Source of the DNA: Mollicutes bacterium
Lineage (GTDB): Bacteria; Bacillota_I; Bacilli_A; RF39; UBA660
Assembly: GCA_012510695.1 (NCBI GenBank)
Contig: JAAZHN010000016.1
Span: 1-8,924 of the forward strand
Reading direction: 5' to 3'
Length of the DNA: 8,924 nt
The notes under the pieces are model-generated. The model was not told where the DNA came from. It ran no database searches and saw nothing but the letters and a program-made list of their open reading frames with translations. Each line of letters opens with the position of its first letter. Within the stretch, counting starts at the first letter, position 1. A program made the position numbers and the translations under genes. Below are positions 1 to 6,211 of this stretch, piece by piece.

Positions 1-160
1 CTACTTCATCGTCAGTTAAGTCTTTAGCTTTTTTACTTGGATCAACTTTTGCTTTTTCACAAATTGTTTTTGCCAAAGGACGACCAATTCCGTGAATACT
101 TGTTAAAGCAATTACGATATGTTTTTCATTTGGTAATTCTATGTTTTTAATTCTTGCCAT
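1..160 (-). CDS. rpsM: 30S ribosomal protein S13, N-terminal part (cut by window edge)
   Basis: Only the first 53 codons are present; the gene runs off the left edge. The translation begins MARIKNIELPNEKHIVIALT and continues with SIHGIGRPLAKTICEKA, then a DLTDDEV segment. This matches the S13 N-terminal domain (usual form MARIAGVDLP...VIALTYIYGIG...DLTDEE). S13 sits in the head of the 30S subunit and contacts the 50S subunit and P-site tRNA; the tRNA-contacting C-terminal tail is outside the window. The ATG at 158-160 lies 8 nt after rpmJ, whose TAG stop is part of the SD (TAGGAG). It is the first gene of the alpha-operon segment, read through here from spc. Identification is secure; nothing can be said about the missing part. 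Confidence 0.96.
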   Translation of the reverse strand, partial: MARIKNIELPNEKHIVIALTSIHGIGRPLAKTICEKAKVDPSKKAKDLTDDEV

Positions 161-168
161 AATAACTC

Positions 169-282
169 CTATCCTTGTCTTTGCTTATGTTTTGGATTTT
201 CACATTGAACCAAAACACGGCCATTTCTTCTAATTATTTTACATTTTGCACACATTTTTTTTACTGATGGATTTACTTTCAT
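169..282 (-). CDS. rpmJ: 50S ribosomal protein L36, zinc-binding form
   Basis: This small gene encodes 37 residues, the usual full length for bacterial L36. The protein starts MKVNPSVKKMCAKCKIIRRN and carries the zinc-ribbon ligands C11, C14, C27 and H32 (C-x2-C-x12-C-x4-H), so it is the zinc-containing 'C+' type. L36 is a tiny protein of the 50S subunit that binds 23S rRNA. The ATG at 280-282 lies 9 nt after the infA stop. A modest SD (AGGA) is formed from the infA TAG stop and the bases after it. The order infA-rpmJ-rpsM is the classical one. I read this gene directly from the minus strand; length, ligand spacing and position all agree. Confidence 0.97.
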   Translation of the reverse strand: MKVNPSVKKMCAKCKIIRRNGRVLVQCENPKHKQRQG

Positions 283-291
283 TCACACATC

Positions 292-507
292 CTACTTTCT
301 ATATGTAATTCGCCCACGTGTTAAGTCATATGGAGATAATTCAACGACTACTGTATCACCTAGTGAGATACGAATCATATTCATTCGTATTTTACCAGAA
401 ACGTGAGCTTCTACAATATGTCCGTTGTCTAATTTGACTTTGCAAATACCAGTTTTCATAACTTCGATAACTTTGCCTTCAACATCAATTTTTGATTCTT
501 TAGCCAC
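292..507 (-). CDS. infA: Translation initiation factor IF-1
   Basis: The 71-residue product is a single S1/OB-fold domain, which is the whole length of bacterial IF-1. It starts MAKESK (GTG read as Met), has the VEAHVSGKIRM segment at about 32-42 and ends with the family hallmark ELSPYDLTRGRITYRK. IF-1 binds the 30S A site and acts with IF-2 and IF-3 in building the initiation complex. The start codon is GTG at 505-507. It is the only start that gives the canonical MAKE beginning, and an AGGAGAG site lies 9 nt upstream inside the end of map. Position 22 is Cys in a GICKVKL segment where many IF-1 proteins have a bulkier residue; this looks like ordinary variation. Confidence 0.97.
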   Translation of the reverse strand: MAKESKIDVEGKVIEVMKTGICKVKLDNGHIVEAHVSGKIRMNMIRISLGDTVVVELSPYDLTRGRITYRK

Positions 508-511
508 TCTT

Positions 512-1252
512 TCACTCTCCTGTTAATATTTCATATCCTTCATCAGTGACAACAATTGTATGCTCGAAGTGTGCTGATGGTTTTCCATCACGAGTAACAA
601 TCGTCCAATCATCTTCTAAAAGATAAATATTTCTTGTTCCTAAGTTTAACATTGGCTCAATTGCTAGAGTCATTCCTGTTTTTAATTCTACATCCGGATA
701 TCCATAATTAGGTATATCAGGTTTTTCATGTAAATTTTTACCAACTCCATGACCAACTAGTTCATGAACAACGCTTAAACCATTTTCTTTAGCGTGATTC
801 TCAATTGCTCTTGAGACCTCACCTAGTTTAACACCATTCTTTATTTTGCTTAGACCTTTGTATAAAGCATTTTTTGTTTCTTCTAAAAGATGTTCTTTTT
901 CTTTATCTATTTTCCCAACTGGATAGGTCCAAGCTGAATCTGAATGGTAACCTTTATATAATACTCCGATATCAATCGCGATTATATCGCCTTCTTTTAA
1001 AACTTGCTTACTTGGAATACCATGGACAACGACATCATTAATTGAAGTACAAATTGATCCTGGAAATCCTTGATAGTTTTTAAAAGATGGGGTTCCGCCT
1101 TTACTTGTAATAAAGTTATAAGCAAGATCATCTAAATATGAAGTTGTAACACCTGGTTTAATATTTTCTTTTAAATATTGGTGAGTCAAATAATTTAGAT
1201 GACCAGCTGCTTTCATTAACTCTATTTCTTTATCTGTTTTGATATTAATCAT
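512..1252 (-). CDS. map: Methionine aminopeptidase, type I
   Basis: This 246-residue pita-bread-fold metalloprotease removes the initiator Met from nascent proteins in the cytoplasm. All five metal ligands are visible: D94 and D105 (IDIGVLYKGYHSDS), H168 (VGHGVG), E199 (AIEP) and E230 (HFEH). The substrate-pocket histidines H77 (VVVHGIP) and H175 are also present. Length is typical of the short type Ia form, with no N-terminal zinc-finger or linker extension. The ATG at 1250-1252 overlaps the end of adk by 8 nt, and a GAGGAAG SD lies inside the adk codons, so translation is probably coupled to adk. The stop is TGA, the only one among the complete genes here, followed 4 nt later by infA. Deformylated Met is its substrate, which fits its place among translation genes. 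Confidence 0.97.
   Translation of the reverse strand: MINIKTDKEIELMKAAGHLNYLTHQYLKENIKPGVTTSYLDDLAYNFITSKGGTPSFKNYQGFPGSICTSINDVVVHGIPSKQVLKEGDIIAIDIGVLYKGYHSDSAWTYPVGKIDKEKEHLLEETKNALYKGLSKIKNGVKLGEVSRAIENHAKENGLSVVHELVGHGVGKNLHEKPDIPNYGYPDVELKTGMTLAIEPMLNLGTRNIYLLEDDWTIVTRDGKPSAHFEHTIVVTDEGYEILTGE
515..521 (-). promoter_or_regulatory. SD site supporting the GTG start of infA
   Basis: AGGAGAG on the minus strand lies inside the last map codons (Thr-Gly-Glu). About 9 nt separate its AGGAG core from the GTG that begins the canonical MAKE sequence of IF-1. A second GTG inside the spacer is out of frame. Confidence 0.7.
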
Positions 1253-1892
1253 TATTTAATACTTCCTCAATTTGAGCAAATGTATCCATTTTATTATCCA
1301 TTGCTTCAACTGTTATAAGTTCATTACGGTTACGATAATAATCTAAAACCGGTTCTACTTTTTCAAGGTAAGTATTAAATCTATTTTTAAATGTAATTTC
1401 ATTATCATCATCTCTAGAAACTAAGGTTCCACCACAAACATCACATATACCTTCAACTTCTGGTTTCATGTTTACTTTGTGATAAATCTTTCCACAAGAG
1501 CTACATCCTAATCTACCAAGGCTACGCGCCATTGCTCTTTCTTCAGAGATGTTGATAAATATTACGTGACCACGATCCATGTTTAGATCAACACATAATT
1601 GGTCATATAATTCAACTTGTTTAAGAGTTCTAATTGCTCCGTCAAACAAGACTCCTTTATGATAATCAAGGGTAAGTAGGTGTTCTTTAATTAATGAGAA
1701 TACTAACTCATCATCAACTAATCCACCACTACTCATGACTTCATGAACCTTTTTACCAACTTCAGTACTTGGATCAACATTACGAAGTAAATCACCAGTT
1801 GATAAGTGATGATATCCATACTTATTAACTAATAACTCACATTGAGTTCCTTTTCCTGCAGCTGGTGGAGCGACAAATATAATATTTTTCAT
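1245..1892 (-). CDS. adk: Adenylate kinase, zinc-LID type, with altered signature motifs
   Basis: The 215-residue product catalyses ATP + AMP = 2 ADP. The P-loop at about 8-16 reads APPAAGKGT, with K14 kept but two of the usual glycines replaced by Ala. The NMP-binding part has LSTGDLLR (R37). The usual DGFPRT signature reads DGAIRT (R88 and Q92 kept, Phe-Pro lost). LID arginines R123 and R127 and the later R160 and R171 match the catalytic arginines of E. coli Adk. The LID has a zinc site C130, C133, C150, C153, as in Gram-positive enzymes. All charged active-site residues remain, so activity is likely. Position between secY and map is classical. The ATG lies 2 nt after secY, with AAGGAGT upstream. 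It could be a nucleoside monophosphate kinase of shifted specificity, but adenylate kinase is the best call. Confidence 0.93.
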   Translation of the reverse strand: MKNIIFVAPPAAGKGTQCELLVNKYGYHHLSTGDLLRNVDPSTEVGKKVHEVMSSGGLVDDELVFSLIKEHLLTLDYHKGVLFDGAIRTLKQVELYDQLCVDLNMDRGHVIFINISEERAMARSLGRLGCSSCGKIYHKVNMKPEVEGICDVCGGTLVSRDDDNEITFKNRFNTYLEKVEPVLDYYRNRNELITVEAMDNKMDTFAQIEEVLNND

Positions 1893-1894
1893 TA

Positions 1895-3157
1895 TTATCT
1901 ACGACTCCTTCTTTTAGTTTTATAACTACGACTTACTATACTACTTTCTAATTGTTTATAAGTTTCAATTGCGATTCCTACAACAATTAATAACCCTGTT
2001 CCTCCAATAGTTACCGAAGTTGGTAAATTAGAGAATTTTGAGAATATAATTGGAATGACTGCAATGATAATTATAAATAATGTTCCAAAAATAGATAGTC
2101 TATTTAAGATTTTAGTAATAAAATCTTCAGTGTCATTTCCTGGTCTAATTCCTGGAATATAACCACCATTTTGATTTAAATTTTTAGCCATTTCATCAGG
2201 TTTCATTTGCATGATTGTGTAGAAATAACCAAATATTATAATTAACAACACATATATTGCTAAACCAACTGGTTCAGTGTAAGTTAAATATTTTTCAACA
2301 AACTCAGTAAATCCCTTATTATTTAAGAATCCTGCAATTAATCCTGGAAAACTTAAAATTGATGAAGCGAATATTACTGGAACAACACCTGCAGAGTTTA
2401 ATTTAATTGGTAAATAACTTTGTTGAGCTCCATAAGCACTTGTTGTTCGATTAGAATATTGAATTGGAATTCTTCTTTCAGCAAGTTGAACCCAGATAAT
2501 TCCCACGATTATAATTAAATAGATTAAAACAAATCCTGAGAATCCTAAGATACCACCTAAAGAAGCTCCTGTATTAGTAATAAGTTCTTTAAATACTGTG
2601 ATAAACATTCCTGGCATTGTATTTAAAATACCGGCCATAATTATTAAAGATATACCATTACCAATTCCTTTTTTAGTTATTTGATCTCCTAACCATAAAA
2701 GAAAAGCTGTTCCAGCAGTTAAAACTACTGTACTTTTAACAATCATATCCGGAGATGCATCTTTCATAAAATACATTGAGAAAGCATAACCTTGTAAAAA
2801 TGCAAAGAAGATTCCCATGTATCTTGTAATAACATTTAATTTTTGTCTACCAACATAACCTTGTTCTTTTAAATCTTTAAAATAAGGTACGATATCAGAC
2901 TGTAATAATTGCATAATAATTGAAGCAGAAATATAAGGCATTACTCCTAAACCAAATATTGAGTGTGGCTTAATGCTACCCCCAGTATTTAATGAAGCAA
3001 GTTGCCAGAAACTTAATTCACTTGTTAAATTTTTAGCTCCAATTCGAACAATTGCAGTCCCGATTGAGAAGACTAATAAAGCAAATAATGTATAGTATAT
3101 TCTCTTTCTTAAGTCTTTATTTGTTGGACCACTTAGTTGTTTGATTAGATTTATCAC
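1895..3157 (-). CDS. secY: Protein translocase subunit SecY
   Basis: This 420-residue integral membrane protein forms the Sec channel with SecE and SecG. Ten membrane segments can be placed at roughly 19-40, 68-88, 112-132, 141-157, 167-187, 206-225, 254-275, 296-317, 352-373 and 382-400. The plug region follows the first segment, and MPYISASIIMQLLQ marks the second. Cytoplasmic loops carry LAERRIPIQY (225-234) and GGYIPGIRPG (331-340), which contact the ribosome and SecA. The C-terminus is very basic (KTKRRSRR). The start is GTG at 3155-3157, directly after the rplO stop, with GAGGTG 6 nt upstream inside rplO. No nearer ATG gives the conserved N-terminal segment. Length and motifs are normal for low-GC Gram-positive SecY. 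Confidence 0.97.
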   Translation of the reverse strand: MINLIKQLSGPTNKDLRKRIYYTLFALLVFSIGTAIVRIGAKNLTSELSFWQLASLNTGGSIKPHSIFGLGVMPYISASIIMQLLQSDIVPYFKDLKEQGYVGRQKLNVITRYMGIFFAFLQGYAFSMYFMKDASPDMIVKSTVVLTAGTAFLLWLGDQITKKGIGNGISLIIMAGILNTMPGMFITVFKELITNTGASLGGILGFSGFVLIYLIIIVGIIWVQLAERRIPIQYSNRTTSAYGAQQSYLPIKLNSAGVVPVIFASSILSFPGLIAGFLNNKGFTEFVEKYLTYTEPVGLAIYVLLIIIFGYFYTIMQMKPDEMAKNLNQNGGYIPGIRPGNDTEDFITKILNRLSIFGTLFIIIIAVIPIIFSKFSNLPTSVTIGGTGLLIVVGIAIETYKQLESSIVSRSYKTKRRSRR

Positions 3158-3598
3158 CTAAATCACCTCTGCTTTTCCACCACTAGCTTCTATTTTTGTA
3201 ACAGCTGTACTAGAAAATCTGTGAGCTTGAATAGTTAATTTCTTTTCTAAATTCCCATGACCTAGTACTTTTAAGCCATTAAGTTCTTTTTTAATAATTC
3301 CTGTGTCTTTTAATAATTCAAGATTAACTGTATCACCATCATTAAATCTATTTAAATCACTTAAATTAATGATTGCATATCTAATTGCAAATCTTTTATT
3401 ATTAAATCCTCTTTTCGGAATTCTTCTAAATAAAGGAGATTGTCCACCTTGGAACCATGGATTCATTTTTGAGCCACTTCTTGAATGGTATCCTTTTTCA
3501 CCACGACCAGATGTTTTACCTGATCCACTTCCTGGACCACGACCAACTCTTTTTCTTGGTTTTTTTGTTAGAGAAGGTTCTAAATTTTCTAATTTCAT
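3158..3598 (-). CDS. rplO: 50S ribosomal protein L15
   Basis: The 146-residue product has the glycine- and arginine-rich L15 N-terminal tail (KKPRKRVGRGPGSGSGKTSG at 12-31) that threads into 23S rRNA. This is followed by FQGGQSPLFRRIPKRGFN (about 49-66) and the C-terminal L15 signature region KVLGHGNLEKKLTIQAHRFS (110-129). L15 is a late-assembly 50S protein. The ATG at 3596-3598 is one base after the rpsE stop. Its SD (AAGGAGG at 3608-3614) consists of the last rpsE codons (Lys-Glu-Glu). In most bacteria rpmD lies between rpsE and rplO; here there is no room for it. The TAG stop abuts the secY GTG start. Confidence 0.98.
   Translation of the reverse strand: MKLENLEPSLTKKPRKRVGRGPGSGSGKTSGRGEKGYHSRSGSKMNPWFQGGQSPLFRRIPKRGFNNKRFAIRYAIINLSDLNRFNDGDTVNLELLKDTGIIKKELNGLKVLGHGNLEKKLTIQAHRFSSTAVTKIEASGGKAEVI
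3164..3169 (-). promoter_or_regulatory. SD site supporting the GTG start of secY
   Basis: GAGGTG on the minus strand, formed by the Glu-Val codons at the end of rplO, lies 6 nt before the GTG start of secY. The rplO TAG stop fills part of that spacer. This supports GTG as the real secY start. Confidence 0.75.
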
Positions 3599-3599
3599 A

Positions 3600-4133
3600 T
3601 TATAATTCCTCCTTAGTTTTGCCTCTTAATTCTGCAACTTTTTCAGGAGTTTTTTGCATTAATAAAGCATTTAGAGTAGCTTTGGCAACATTTACTTGAG
3701 TATTAGCCCCTAGTGATTTAGAAATGATATCTTTAACACCAGCAAGTTCTAAAATAACCCTTGCTGCTCCACCAGCAATAATACCTTTACCAGGAATAGC
3801 TGGTTTAATTAATACTTTTGCTCTTCCACATGTACCAGTTGCTTCATGAGGAATAGTACGATTATCAATAATTGATACTCTTACTAAATTTTTATTAGCA
3901 GCTTGAATACCTTTATTAATTGCTTCTGGAACTTCTTTAGCTTTTCCGGTTCCGATTCCAACTAAGCCATTTCCATCTCCAACAGCCATAGTAGCTGAGA
4001 AACGAAAATCTCTACCACCTTTTGTTACTTTTGTAACACGGCTAATTGAAACAACTTTTTCATCCAATAATTTCTTTTTCGGATCTTTTTCTTCAACGAA
4101 TTTTTTTCTTGGATTTTTTTCTTCTTTTACCAT
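3600..4133 (-). CDS. rpsE: 30S ribosomal protein S5
   Basis: S5 sits at the back of the 30S subunit near the mRNA entry channel and affects decoding accuracy. The double-stranded-RNA-binding-like domain starts at VTKVTKGGRDFRFSATMAVG (about 33-52), and the second domain carries NRTIPHEATG and IPGKGIIAGGAARVILELAG. Two ATG codons occur in a row (4134-4136 and 4131-4133). AAGGAGG lies only 3 nt before the first but 6 nt before the second, so I chose the second (177 residues; 178 from the first). The first 25 residues are highly charged and contain two 10-residue imperfect repeats (EEKNPRKKFV, EEKDPKKKLL) backed by 30-bp DNA repeats. This makes the N-terminal tail longer than in Bacillus S5. Confidence 0.97.
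   Translation of the reverse strand: MVKEEKNPRKKFVEEKDPKKKLLDEKVVSISRVTKVTKGGRDFRFSATMAVGDGNGLVGIGTGKAKEVPEAINKGIQAANKNLVRVSIIDNRTIPHEATGTCGRAKVLIKPAIPGKGIIAGGAARVILELAGVKDIISKSLGANTQVNVAKATLNALLMQKTPEKVAELRGKTKEEL
4065..4124 (-). repeat. Two tandem 30-bp imperfect repeats inside rpsE
   Basis: On the coding strand both 30-bp units begin GAAGAAAAA and then read AATCC or GATCC, so the first 14 bases differ at one position. They encode EEKNPRKKFV and EEKDPKKKLL. A third, decayed start (GATGAAAAAG, Asp-Glu-Lys) follows directly. The units keep the reading frame. This looks like an in-frame duplication in the disordered N-terminal tail of S5. Confidence 0.75.
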
Positions 4134-4139
4134 CATAAA

Positions 4140-4146
4140 CCTCCTT
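4140..4146 (-). promoter_or_regulatory. SD site that decides the rpsE start
   Basis: AAGGAGG on the minus strand overlaps the rplR TAA stop. It is 3 nt from the first of two consecutive ATG codons and 6 nt from the second. The second spacing matches those seen at rpsC, rplP and secY in this window, so the second ATG is the likelier start. Confidence 0.75.
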
Positions 4147-4501
4147 AAAATTCCATTCCGTTTTCACGAGCTGCATCTGCTAAAGCTGCAACACGTCCAT
4201 GATATAAATATCCACCACGGTCGAAAACAACTTTTTTTATTTTGATTTTCTTTGCTTTTTCTGCTATATCTTTACCAACTAAAGCTGCCCCTTCAGAATT
4301 ATTACCATTTTTTAACTTTAATTCTACTGATGAAGAACTAGCTAAAGTTACACCATTTTCATCATCAATTAATTGAGCAAAAATATGAGCATTAGATCTA
4401 AATACATTTAAACGTGGAACTTCTTTAGTACCAACTATTTTATTACGAATTTTTGCATGTCTTTTTTGACGTGCAACATTTTTTGATTCTTTCTTTATCA
4501 T
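4145..4501 (-). CDS. rplR: 50S ribosomal protein L18
   Basis: The 118-residue product is a full-length bacterial L18. It shows the basic N-terminal tail (KNVARQKRHAKIRNKIVGT), PRLNVFRSNAHIFAQLIDDE in the middle, and the C-terminal VVFDRGGYLYHGRVAALADA block. L18 binds 5S rRNA with L5 and anchors it in the central protuberance of the 50S subunit. The ATG at 4499-4501 has an AGGAGG site formed with the TAG stop of rplF. The gap to rplF is 10 nt. The stop TAA forms part of the rpsE SD. Nothing is unusual in length or motifs. Confidence 0.98.
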   Translation of the reverse strand: MIKKESKNVARQKRHAKIRNKIVGTKEVPRLNVFRSNAHIFAQLIDDENGVTLASSSSVELKLKNGNNSEGAALVGKDIAEKAKKIKIKKVVFDRGGYLYHGRVAALADAARENGMEF

Positions 4502-4511
4502 ATTTTCCCTC

Positions 4512-5048
4512 CTATGCAGCTTTCTTACCGACTTTACGTCTTACATATTCGCCTTTATAACGAATACCTTTTCCTTTATAAGGTTCTGGTTCTCTTACTT
4601 TACGAACATTAGCAGCAAATTCATTTACTTCTTGTTTATTAATTCCACTGATTATTACTTCTGTATTACTTGGACATTCAGCACTTATTCCTTCTGGTAA
4701 TTCCATTTCAACTGGATGAGAATATCCAGAATTGATAACTAATTTTTTACCAGAAACACTAAATCTATATCCAACACCGATTGTTTCTAATTCAGTTTTG
4801 AATCCTTCATGAACACCTACTAACATATTATTTAATAAAGCATTAGTAGTTCCATGTAAGCTAACCATTTCTTGATTATCATTTGGTCTTTTAACTGTTA
4901 TTTGATTTTCTTCAACATTAATTTCTAAACGATTATCAAAACTATTTTTTAATTCTCCTTTTGGTCCTTTAACTGTTACTTGGTTATTTTCATTAGTAAC
5001 TGTTACACCAGCAGGAATGATTAATTTTCTATTTCCAATTCGACTCAT
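4512..5048 (-). CDS. rplF: 50S ribosomal protein L6
   Basis: The 178-residue product has the two-domain L6 structure: it begins MSRIGNRKLIIPAGVTV, has VTVKGPKGEL at about 24-33, and ends with the L6 signature EPEPYKGKGIRYKGEYVRRK (153-172). L6 sits near the GTPase-associated centre of the 50S subunit, next to the sarcin-ricin loop. Length equals the usual 175-180 residues. The ATG lies 13 nt after rpsH, with a modest AAGGAAA SD that includes the rpsH TAA stop. The TAG stop feeds straight into the rplR SD. No odd features were seen. Confidence 0.98.
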   Translation of the reverse strand: MSRIGNRKLIIPAGVTVTNENNQVTVKGPKGELKNSFDNRLEINVEENQITVKRPNDNQEMVSLHGTTNALLNNMLVGVHEGFKTELETIGVGYRFSVSGKKLVINSGYSHPVEMELPEGISAECPSNTEVIISGINKQEVNEFAANVRKVREPEPYKGKGIRYKGEYVRRKVGKKAA

Positions 5049-5061
5049 AAATTATGTTTCC

Positions 5062-5460
5062 TTACCATATATAGGCAAGTACTTCTCCTCCTAGATTTTT
5101 ACTTCTGGCATCCTTATCAGTCATAATTCCTGAAGAAGTAGAGATGATTGCAATTCCTAGTCCATTAAGAACTGTTGGAATTTCACCACTTTTGGCATAG
5201 ACTCTTAATCCTGGTTTACTAATTCTTTTTAAACCAGTAATTACTCTTTCTTTTTTGTTATTAGCATATTTTAATACTAATGTAATAGTATCTCCTTTTA
5301 AACTTGGATTTACTTTGTAAGATTCAATGAAACCTTCATCTTTTAAGATCTTCGCAATTTCAGTTATCATTTTTGAACCTAACACTTCAACTTCGTCATA
5401 TTTCATTTGATTTGCATTTCTAATACGAGTTAACATATCAGCTATTCTGTCATTTACCAT
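5062..5460 (-). CDS. rpsH: 30S ribosomal protein S8
   Basis: The 132-residue product starts MVNDRIADMLTRIRNANQMK and ends with the S8 signature GIAIISTSSGIMTDKDAR (102-119) and GGEVLAYIW, all typical. S8 binds helix 21 of 16S rRNA and is a primary assembly protein of the 30S platform. In E. coli it also represses the spc operon by binding its own mRNA; I could not recognise such a site here by eye. The ATG at 5458-5460 is preceded by a GGGAGGAC SD in a 16-nt gap, the longest spacer of the window. Length and motifs are normal. Confidence 0.98.
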   Translation of the reverse strand: MVNDRIADMLTRIRNANQMKYDEVEVLGSKMITEIAKILKDEGFIESYKVNPSLKGDTITLVLKYANNKKERVITGLKRISKPGLRVYAKSGEIPTVLNGLGIAIISTSSGIMTDKDARSKNLGGEVLAYIW

Positions 5461-5476
5461 TTAAAGTCCTCCCTTC

Positions 5477-5662
5477 CTACCAGCTTGATTTTCTAACACC
5501 GGCGATTTGTCCCTTGTTAGCTAGTTCGCGGAAACAAATACGGCAAATTCCATATTTCTTTAATACAGCATGTGGACGACCACATCTTGAACATCTTGAA
5601 TATTTACGGACTTTGAACTTTGGTTCGCGAGCTTGTTTTACTTTTAAACTTGTTTTAGCCAT
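5477..5662 (-). CDS. rpsN: 30S ribosomal protein S14, short zinc-binding type (type Z)
   Basis: The 61-residue product is the short S14 form. It carries the zinc ligands C24, C27, C40 and C43 in YSRCSRCGRPH and GICRICFRELA, and ends IAGVRKSSW as usual. S14 is a late-binding protein of the 30S head. The longer, zinc-free S14 is about 90-100 residues, so this is clearly the C+ form; a second, zinc-free paralogue could exist elsewhere in the genome. The ATG lies 9 nt after rplE, with an AGGAAAG SD that includes the rplE TAG stop. In bacterial nomenclature this form is often called rpsZ or rpsN1. Confidence 0.98.
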   Translation of the reverse strand: MAKTSLKVKQAREPKFKVRKYSRCSRCGRPHAVLKKYGICRICFRELANKGQIAGVRKSSW

Positions 5663-5671
5663 ATCTCTTTC

Positions 5672-6211
5672 CTACTTTCTAAAAGGCATTCCAAATGCAC
5701 TTAGTAATTTTAATGATTCTTCATTTGTTTTAGCAGTTGTAACGAATATAATATCCATACCACGAACTTTTAAAACATTATCAAATTCAATTTCTGGGAA
5801 AATTAGTTGTTCTTTAACACCTAAAGTATAATTACCTTTACCATCAAAAGCTTTATTATTTAAACCTCTAAAGTCACGAACACGAGGTAGAGCAATTTTA
5901 ACTAATTTCTCAAAAAATATATACATATTTTCGCCACGTAATGTAACTTTAGCACCGATTGTTTGACCTTCTCTTAATTTGAAGCCAGCAATCGATTTTC
6001 TAGCTTTTGTTGGAATTGGTTTTTGACCTGTTAATGTTTCTAAATCTCTCATCGCAGCATCTGCATATTTAGAGTCATGAGCAGCATCACCAAATCCCAT
6101 ATTAATTACAATTTTATCTAATTTAGGTACTTGCATTACTGATTTATAATTAAATTCTTTCATTAATGCAGGAACTATTTCTTTATTATATAATTCTTTA
6201 AATGTACTCAT
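5672..6211 (-). CDS. rplE: 50S ribosomal protein L5
   Basis: The 179-residue product matches L5 over its full length. It shows VPKLDKIVINMGFGDAAHDS at 28-47, the L5 signature LTGQKPIPTKARKSIAGFK (60-78), LPRVRDFRGLN (108-118) and the C-terminal LLSAFGMPFRK. L5 carries 5S rRNA together with L18 and contacts P-site tRNA and S13 across the subunit interface. The ATG at 6209-6211 overlaps the rplX TAA stop by one base (TAATG), and an AGGTGG SD lies inside the last rplX codons, so translation is likely coupled to rplX. Length and motifs are ordinary. Confidence 0.98.
   Translation of the reverse strand: MSTFKELYNKEIVPALMKEFNYKSVMQVPKLDKIVINMGFGDAAHDSKYADAAMRDLETLTGQKPIPTKARKSIAGFKLREGQTIGAKVTLRGENMYIFFEKLVKIALPRVRDFRGLNNKAFDGKGNYTLGVKEQLIFPEIEFDNVLKVRGMDIIFVTTAKTNEESLKLLSAFGMPFRK

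Noticed and set aside
3303..3699. Plus-strand open frames antisense to rplO and rpsE
   Set aside because: They lie opposite highly conserved ribosomal protein genes, have no SD context of note and no recognisable family. They are the mirror of the codon pattern of the real genes.
5514..5831. Plus-strand open frame opposite rpsN and rplE
   Set aside because: Antisense to two conserved genes, no recognisable domain and no initiation signal that stands out.
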